Part shown: positions 57,756 to 64,000 of the stretch, piece by piece
Numbering within the stretch: position 1 is the stretch's first letter
How the letters are laid out: every line of letters starts with the position of its first letter
Origin: Phoronis australis
Taxonomy: Eukaryota > Phoronida > Phoronidae
Assembly: GCA_002633005.1 (NCBI GenBank)
Contig: NMRA01000078.1
Coordinates: 880,233-944,232 of the forward strand
DNA: 64,000 nucleotides
Direction: 5' to 3'
The notes under the pieces: generated by a model
What the model saw: only the letters and a program-made list of their open reading frames with translations
Databases searched by the model: none
What the model was told of the DNA's origin: nothing
Translations under genes and position numbers: made by a program

Positions 57756-58032
57756 GAAAACAACAACGGTTTTAAAACTTGACATGTTTCGGTGTCATTT
57801 ATTAAACACCATTCTCAGAAGTCATAATACAGTGGCCACCTAGCTAGGCCCAGCAGCAAGTAATGAAGCACAGATACAGTCAGCTACAGGGAGTGACAAT
57901 GAACTAGACTGTATCTGTGCTTCATTACTTGTTGCTGGGCCTAGCTAGGTGGCCACTGTATTATGACTTCTGAGGATGGTGTTTAATAAATGACACCGAA
58001 ACATGTCAAGTTTTAAAACCGTTGTTGTTTTC
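57756..58032. mobile_element. Penelope-type 125-bp inverted repeat with 27-bp centre, copy B (complete)
   Basis: Left arm 57756-57880 and right arm 57908-58032 are complementary over 125 bp with few mismatches. The centre is 57881-57907. Arm features include GGCCCAGC(A/G)GCAAG-type and TAGCTAGGTGGCCACTG blocks and, at the outer end, the hammerhead-like core. One-arm relative at 34882-35030. Arms of this type with a hammerhead are known from terminal repeats of Penelope-like elements. The right arm ends 73 bp before the TRMT10C 5' splice acceptor. Confidence 0.75.
57965..58012 (+). ncRNA. Hammerhead-ribozyme-like motif with palindromic stem III
   Basis: GACTT (57965-57969), CTGAGGA core (57970-57976), one unpaired T, GGTGT paired with ACACC (57978-57982 with 57993-57997) around a 10-nt loop, GAA then ACATGTC (58001-58007), then AAGTT (58008-58012), which pairs with the first block. 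ACATGT is self-complementary with no loop, so stem III could form only between two molecules, as reported for small hammerheads of Penelope-like elements that cleave as dimers. Predicted cleavage is after C58007. The extra T between core and stem II is a caveat. In the partner left arm (- strand, about 57776-57823) the core reads CTGAGAA, a loss of the invariant G8. Confidence 0.5.
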
Positions 58033-58120
58033 ATTTTATTTTGCACTAACTGTGAAATCCTCGGTGTGTTCTGCTCTCTAATGAAACTTTCATTTGATTT
58101 CACAGGTTTGGTCGTCCATC

Positions 58121-60703
58121 ATGATTTCTGGACATGCTCGCTGGCTTATTTCAAGACTGTCTCTTCTAAATGCACAGTGTGTAATAACAAATAGTTGCTT
58201 CTTAAAGCCAACGGTTAAAAGTACATCAGTTACTTCATTGATAAAGAACATTATAACAGATGCAACAAGTCGTGTGGTAAGCCCGAAATCAGCATCTCAG
58301 ATACTATTAGAACTGTCACCAGAGGAAGACAGGACGTTAAGAATAATACAAATGGAATACGATGTTGCGTTTGCTTCTGGAGCGAAAGTACCCGATGTGG
58401 TCACAGATGACATGTGGCTCACCCTGTTGAGAGAGTGTCCGACTGTGACCTCGCGGAGAGGTCAGATGAGGTTTTGGTGGCAGAAAGAGTTCTATCGTCT
58501 TCGGAAGGCGGAGAAAAGGGAAAGGATTGCAGAACGGGAACAACAACGACTGGAGGACATTGAAAGGGCAAAATTAGAGGGGTTGTGGAAACCGCCAGAT
58601 AATAGGATATTCATTAGGCTTTACGACTCGCAGATGAATCGGTTTTGCAATTCAAAGTTAGTTCATGCATTAAACTTTGGACAAGAGGTTGTGTTTGACA
58701 TGAGCTTTGATGACTATATGTCAAAAGGTGAGCACCAGAATCTTGTCAATCAGCTGTTGTTTTGTCTGGGAATGAACAAGAAACAGAGGGACCCCTTTCA
58801 CATGCACTTCTGCAATGTGGATCCCAACTCTGTATCCTTGCGTAAATGGAATAAACACATGGACAGCTTGGCCGACAATCACGACTTGATTACAAAGTCT
58901 AGCCAGTGCTACACTGAGTTATTTGACAAAAACCGACTAGTGTATCTGACTCCACATGCACCAAACTACTTGGAAGAGTTTGACAGCGATGCAGTATATA
59001 TCATCGGGGCCTATGTGGATAAAACCACCAAACAGCCACTGACTCTAGCTAAAGCCAAACGCCAAAGACTGAAGATGGCAAAGCTACCTATTGACTTGTA
59101 TTTGAGGTTTGTTGCCTTTAGCCAAGTTGTAAAAAATAGTTGCAGGCGGTCTGGTACATGTTATAGATGCAGGCCCATCAGGCGGGCCTGTTGCACTGAT
59201 CACCGGAAATCATTTTTGCGCTTTAATGCATAGTCAAAACCAAGCTGAGGAGCTAGAAACCTGTCTCAAAGAGGGATACAGCAGTGTGGCCCAGTGGGAC
59301 TGAAACCCACGTCCTCAAGTAAAGGAATCGGACACTCATTTACACTGGGCCACACTGTCTCCTCTCAGCCAAATTAAGTTGGACATGACTCCAGGCTGTT
59401 TACTTAACTTCTGTAAGAAGTACCTGAGATACTTGAATTCAGCGTAATCTTAAACATTTCCTAGGCCCGGTCTCTAATCTTTGTACTCGAAACGAACTCG
59501 AAACTATTTTTGGCAACTTCTCTGCTCCTTTTGTGCGAAGTTAAGATAATTGGTTATCAGAGTGCGCTCGAATACATTATAGTTTATGCATAGGAGTTTC
59601 TAGTTCAAGTTTGCCCTTGAAGACCCTTATATTCGTGCTACAAACTCGAGTAAAAACTCGAAATTTCGAGTTCAAACTCGAACTTATTGCTTTAATATTG
59701 GGTTTACAAACTGTGAACTAAGGGCAATAAATTATCTACGTAAGTTATTGTGTACTCGAGCATAGAATAATAGACACTTATCTTGAGTTCGCCCAAAAGT
59801 AGAGTAGAAAATGCCAAACCTAATTTCAAGTTCCATTTCGAGTAAAAGATTGGAGACCGGGCCCTGGTGTTAACCTTGAGAGTGCCAGTTTCGAATATTG
59901 TTTGTGGCACCTAAAGGCACGGTGCTTAAAGCACACTATTGGCATGACTGATTCAACCAGGAGCATTTTGTCCAAGTGAGATGAAATCAAACTTTTATTG
60001 TAAAAACACAACTGACACACACACACGCCCATGACATACTTTCCCTTTCACCCTCCATGCAGACAACGTAGTTACTGTGAAAAAAAAGCTGCCCACTTTT
60101 GCTGACATTAACTCTTTTCTTCACTTTTTACTATTATAGTTAAATTGTTTTATTTTGCTCTATTGTCACTTTCCACTCACTAATTTGTTGTAGTGGTTGC
60201 TATAGTACATTATTTGATCATGGAAAACCGTTGGTTTTATGAAAATCATGACAAAATAAATTGGTGACATTTTTCTTATTTGCACCTCAAAACTCACATA
60301 AATCGGGATCCAACCAAATCAAAAGATTTGATTCAAGACAAAATAGGATTGAAGAACTGGTTGCATGCTACTCTGATTTGGAGAGCAGCAATACTGCTGG
60401 AAATAGCGAATGTCTGCAATGGAGAACTGTCTCTGTGATCAGCAGAATAGATTCACACCTTGATTGTGATGACTCACCTTCGGTCACTAAGTTTCTGTAT
60501 TCTCCTTCAGGTGGGGCAGCAGTGCTCACAAGAATCTTACCTTGAACAGTGTCATGGGCATATTGCTGGACATAAAACACACTGGAGACTGGAAGTACGC
60601 TCTGCGCCATATACCAGCACGCAAGGTGAAGACGGCGCAACAACGAGAGAAGGAACGTGCTTACAAGATGGCCCGCTACAAGACTATCTACAGGGACGCC
60701 TGA
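58121..60703 (+). CDS. TRMT10C: TRMT10C (MRPP1), mitochondrial tRNA methyltransferase / RNase P subunit, two coding exons
   Basis: Exons 58121-59106 and 60511-60703 join in phase 2 (AG plus G) for 1,179 nt, 392 residues plus stop (403 in human). The Met at 58121 follows a 5' UTR acceptor (CACAG at 58101-58105) and begins MISGHARWLISRLSLLNAQC, a plausible mitochondrial presequence. A charged helical region (RLRKAEKRERIAEREQQRLE) precedes the SPOUT methyltransferase domain, with LVYLTPHAPNYLEEFDSDAV, YIIGAYVDKT and, across the intron, LPIDLYLRWGSSAHKNLTLN. The C-terminus DIKHTGDWKYALRHIPARK is characteristic of TRMT10C. Family role: N1-methylation of purine 9 in mitochondrial tRNAs and, with an SDR dehydrogenase and PRORP, 5'-processing of tRNA. 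It is divergently arranged with TXNL4B. No defect is seen. Confidence 0.93.
59282..59357 (-). mobile_element. tRNA-like SINE head with perfect 15-bp end pairing
   Basis: CAGTGTGGCCCAGTG at 59282-59296 is exactly complementary to 59343-59357. Read on the minus strand it gives an acceptor-like stem, a box A-like TGGCCCAGTG, and a T-arm GTGGG-TTTCAGT-CCCAC matching box B. The same order occurs at 36531. The end stem is longer than in a real tRNA and the anticodon arm is irregular, so I call it a SINE head or tRNA-derived relic in the TRMT10C intron, not a functional tRNA. Confidence 0.5.
59464..59863. mobile_element. 400-bp MITE with GGCCCGGTCTC inverted ends
   Basis: It starts GGCCCGGTCTCTAATCTTTG and ends CAAAAGATTGGAGACCGGGCC-like (AAAGATTGGAGACCGGGCC), inverted repeats extending about 30 bp with a few mismatches. 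Inside, the word ACTCGA or its complement TCGAGT is scattered about ten times. It is non-coding and lies in the TRMT10C intron. Confidence 0.65.
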
Positions 60704-62333
60704 CATTCGACACGTGTGAAAGAAACATGCTCGCAGAACGTTACACAGCTGTCTACGTGGTTATGTGACGTTAGTGATAGGATGTCTATACTATCTGCAC
60801 ACGTATGTGACAAGTAACATGGTCAAGAGGGGATGTGGTCGTTGGATGGTCATTTATTGTGAAAGGTGTTGTGCGACACTATTTCTGTTACCGACTAGTC
60901 ACAGGCAATGTGATCATGCACTGCTTTCAAATTTCACAAGTTTTGGCTGGCCCAAGCCCAATACTTTGAGGACTCTTCTTGAACCGTTGATGGTTTTGAT
61001 GTTTATTGTTGGTAACAGATATAGTATGAGAGATCGATTTAATGAAAGTAAAGAGCCTAGATTGATTTCTGTTTGTTAGCCAGCTAAATGGCAAAATGTT
61101 GCTTAAGAGGCTTCAACACAGTTTGCAAAAAATATTAAAGCAGTTTCATTTTACCATATTGACTGTCTGTATTTGAAAGTAATTTTTTTATCTCAATATC
61201 GTTTAATTTGAAAAATGTTCATATCCAGCGGTGCCTTTTTAAACTGTTACCATGGGAAAACTACTTAGTGACTCCACATTTTTGTCTGATTTGTAGTCGA
61301 CAAAGATCAAAATCTTAAAAAATCAATGGTAAATTAAAACTGTGTTGAACACCCATAACAAAGCTACTTTCGTTGGTTAACAGTGGACAGTTAGAAGAGA
61401 GTTACTTGATGAAACGTAAAAGGACTAAGTCTATGTAAAATTTTCATTGGCTTGCAAAACTTGAGATTGTCAACAGAAACAAAACATGTAGACGAGGTTT
61501 GTAATGTACTTTATTAAAAATAGCAATTGCATAACACTTTAATGAATGTAAATTTAGAATTCTTTTAAAAGTTTTTCCAAGTAACACTCCAAATACAACA
61601 TACAGACAAGCACTTGAGAATAACAATACAACGGAAATTATAAAATTACGATACAAATTCCATCAAACAAAAAACATTCCTTGCATTCACTCTTTAGTCT
61701 TTCCATATACTCAGATTTGTCCAAGATAAAGGGATATAAAACTACTTGTTAATTCATGTAATTTGAATATTTACTGATGACATATCTGCCACTATTATTT
61801 TGCAATTTGTATCCACAATTAAACATTTTCAAAAATTGCACAGGCCTTGGACTGTTTCCGATTCCGGCAACCATGAGGATAATTCAGCACTTCGAATTCT
61901 TACAAAACTGAGCTCCAACAACAAAAGTTGAGAAGGATTGGGATCGACAGAGGCCAAACGACCCAGGAAATAATTTTCTTAGTGCTTAGTAATTTACAGC
62001 ACGATGTAAATCTGGCCTAATTAATATTGTTTTTAATTTTGACAATTTTAATTTTATTTGACTTTGTTCAACTCCTCAAAATGACGCCGTACTAAACAAG
62101 CGAATTAATACAGCCTGGAGTTCTGGGGACCTCTGCTCTTCACAAGTACCTACAAGATGAGATGATCCACTCTACCCATAGTGGCCAGCTGTTGGTATGC
62201 CAGTCTCACCAAATGTTTCTACGTGACCTTCATATGCTTGTTAGATATACTCAACTTACTAATTGTGATCTATACTAGGAATGTTTGGCAATTCTTAAGT
62301 CTATATTTACCCTGTCCACATGGTTGATAAAAG

Positions 62334-62526
62334 CAAGGCTTGGAATGACCAATGACAAAAAAGGAAAATTTTCCAGGTGATTTGTCGATCCACTAATAGA
62401 TGTTTTTTATTTTGTGGAATTCAACTGAAATAAACGTTGAGTAAAGTAAATATGATAATCAAACAAGAGTAAATCGAAACCAAGAAAGAGGAAAATCGTT
62501 TAAAAAGAGTAAAATTCCAAGCCCTG
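62334..62526. mobile_element. CAAGGCTTGGAAT-ended MITE
   Basis: It begins CAAGGCTTGGAATGACCAATG and ends AAATTCCAAGCCCTG, near-perfect inverted ends, 193 bp. The word GAATGACCAATGACAAAAAA is shared with the start of the element at 28667. It is non-coding. Confidence 0.6.
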
Positions 62527-62838
62527 TAAAACCTTGGTCGTCTCGGTAATTTACCTATCGCAAGCTCCGCCCCCTTGCAAAAGTCGACAATAAGTTTTAC
62601 CCCACCGGGTAAAATTTGCAGCTTGGAAACGAACAAGGTGCGTCAAGAATGCTGCATTCTGATTAGTCAGTTAAGCCATCACTCAAAATTCTGGTGATCG
62701 GTCAATTACGTTTGTGACTCGCAAAGCAATTTTTTCTAAATGAAATTATCTGTGAACTCTCCTGATGCTTCTTCAATTTCTATAAATTTTTCTGGCCTGG
62801 ACTTTTCTTGTCATTTTCCATGTTCTACCTGGTGATTG

Positions 62839-63062
62839 AGACAGGGATTATATTGATCAGTGTCAAAAAGGAGGAAAAATTTCCAGGTAATGTATCACAA
62901 ACAGGCTTGTGTGACACAAATATTTCTTGTGTTGTAAAATTTAAATGAAATAAACATTTTTGCATGAATAAAGTCAAAAAAGGAAACGGGAAATCAAATA
63001 TGAGGAAATCAAAACCAAATAAGAGGAAATCCTCGTAGAAAAGGAAAAATCCAAGACCTGTG
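62839..63062. mobile_element. Related MITE, diverged ends
   Basis: About 224 bp from ACAGGGATTATATTGATCAG to AAAATCCAAGACCTGT. The interior 'aaaggaggaaaaatttccagg' and 'caaaaaaggaaa...ggaaatc' parallels the element at 62334. The ends are less conserved, so the limits are approximate. Confidence 0.45.
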
Positions 63063-64000
63063 AGAACCAAGACATGTAAACCAATTTGTAATTGGCCCCT
63101 TGAGATACTTCACCTCCTAATTGCCCTTTCCAAACCAACTGAGTTTGCACGAGAAATGCGTTGGAATAAAACGCTTGATCTGATATGGCACTAAAACATC
63201 GACATGACCCTTTATCTATGAACAGATGTAGGCATGAGAAACTATGATTGCTTTAAAACTGATTAATTTATATACCGTAACCTGTGTAACCACCAAAACC
63301 ATGAAGATTCAAAGTAACTATAAGCACTCGAAATAATATAACTAGTTATTGCTTCCTCTTGGTGTCATGCTGCATGACTGACCACTATGGAATGGCGATA
63401 ACATAAAATGTAACATGGAATGGTTTGAACACTACAGGATATGTACAAAATCTTTAAGAGACAAAAAGTGCACTTCAGGAGGCACACAACGCTTAATGTA
63501 ATGTGCCCTAACTTATGCTGCCAAAAATTAGAAAAATTAATCAATTTGGGACAAAGAAATTGCTAAAATTGTCAATTTTCTAAGGCTTACTACAATGCTG
63601 CAAATGTTATATAATCAAATGTTCTTTTGTAACAGCTCAACCTATTAACAGAATTAGAAATATTTTCTTGAAATGATTTCTGATCAGAAGACCAAGAAAA
63701 TGAATTTCCACTTGACTGTCGTATTTTGTCCCAAATTGAACAATTTTACCAACTGATTTTAACTCTTAATGTATTAGCGCCTGGGAACTCAGCATGACAA
63801 ATAAACCTCCTTGATGGCTGATGACTGTAGTAGCATGATTGGCTGATCAAATGTGAGGATAAGAACAAATCAAACGTGTCGCATTGTCAGAGTGATTACT
63901 AGTTATCACAAATGATCAATAGAGTTGACAAAAAATCAGGTGTCCACATGCACTCATACAATATGAATTTACTAACTTCGCAGAAGTCTCAACATCAGGG

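Larger units (their letters stand above)
56005..57973. repeat. Haplotype copy B of the TXNL4B exon 1 / TRMT10C upstream region
   Basis: Collinear with 53985-55799, with scattered substitutions and small indels and one 143-bp gain (56879-57021). This copy runs unbroken into TRMT10C. The stretch 55801-56000 just after the N has no match to the sequence left of copy A, which there carries other material. Confidence 0.8.
60704..64000. other. 3' flank of TRMT10C and intergenic sequence
   Basis: No further gene is supported to the end of the window. Frames are short and AT-biased. The identifiable content is the two CAGGGCTTGGAAT-type elements at 62334-62526 and 62839-63062. No canonical AATAAA occurs close to the TRMT10C stop, so its 3' end is not placed. 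Confidence 0.45.

Noticed and set aside
59282-59357. A functional tRNA gene
   Set aside because: The terminal stem is too long, the anticodon arm is irregular, and a diverged relative sits in a SINE-like context at 36531.

Overview
This is 64 kb of a non-vertebrate animal nuclear genome. Genes are split by GT-AG introns, and the coding content (RXYLT1, THNSL1, TRMT10C, TXNL4B, MANBAL, a RING/B-box/NHL protein and a rhodopsin-family GPCR) is metazoan. An invertebrate deuterostome such as a lancelet, acorn worm or echinoderm fits best. That placement is an inference and other invertebrates are not excluded. The DNA is AT-rich and full of small transposons, Penelope-like fragments and microsatellites.

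Layout. 1-2.8 kb: Penelope-like remnants and repeats. 2.83-8.87 kb (+): a complete six-exon RXYLT1 (ribitol xylosyltransferase). 10.0-11.5 kb: a broken Penelope-like retroelement. 12.2-13.2 kb (-): an intronless class A GPCR. 13.2-18.6 kb: intergenic, with a large ATT/ATG microsatellite and a MITE. 18.6-20.6 kb (-): a TRIM/NHL gene whose coding region is one exon. 25.0-37.5 kb (+): THNSL1 (shikimate-kinase-like plus threonine-synthase-like), including a candidate N-terminal exon found here. 41.2-43.9 kb (+): MANBAL, with exon 1 present twice. 45.5-46.5 kb (-): an unrecognised basic/acidic protein with an AT-hook-like motif. 51.4-54.3 kb (-): TXNL4B, with a second copy of exon 1 at 56.2-56.4 kb. 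58.1-60.7 kb (+): TRMT10C (mitochondrial RNase P subunit MRPP1), head-to-head with TXNL4B. 60.7-64 kb: intergenic with MITEs.

Assembly. There are five single N bases (16811, 40509, 41919, 47845, 55800). Around four of them the flanking sequence appears twice, nearly identical, with scattered substitutions and indels. The simplest reading is that both haplotypes of a very heterozygous animal were placed end to end. The doubled first exons of MANBAL and TXNL4B are then alleles, not gene duplications. This gives a natural allele comparison: one haplotype carries a T-tailed SINE-like insert with a 14-bp target duplication, one carries a foldback with a perfect 52-bp palindrome, and a 125-bp-arm inverted repeat carries its 27-bp centre in opposite orientations on the two haplotypes.

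Most unusual signal. The arms of that inverted repeat, and a third copy in a THNSL1 intron, contain a hammerhead-ribozyme-like core with a very short palindromic stem III. This resembles the dimer-type hammerheads described from Penelope-like retroelements. The coding genes look ordinary and mostly intact.
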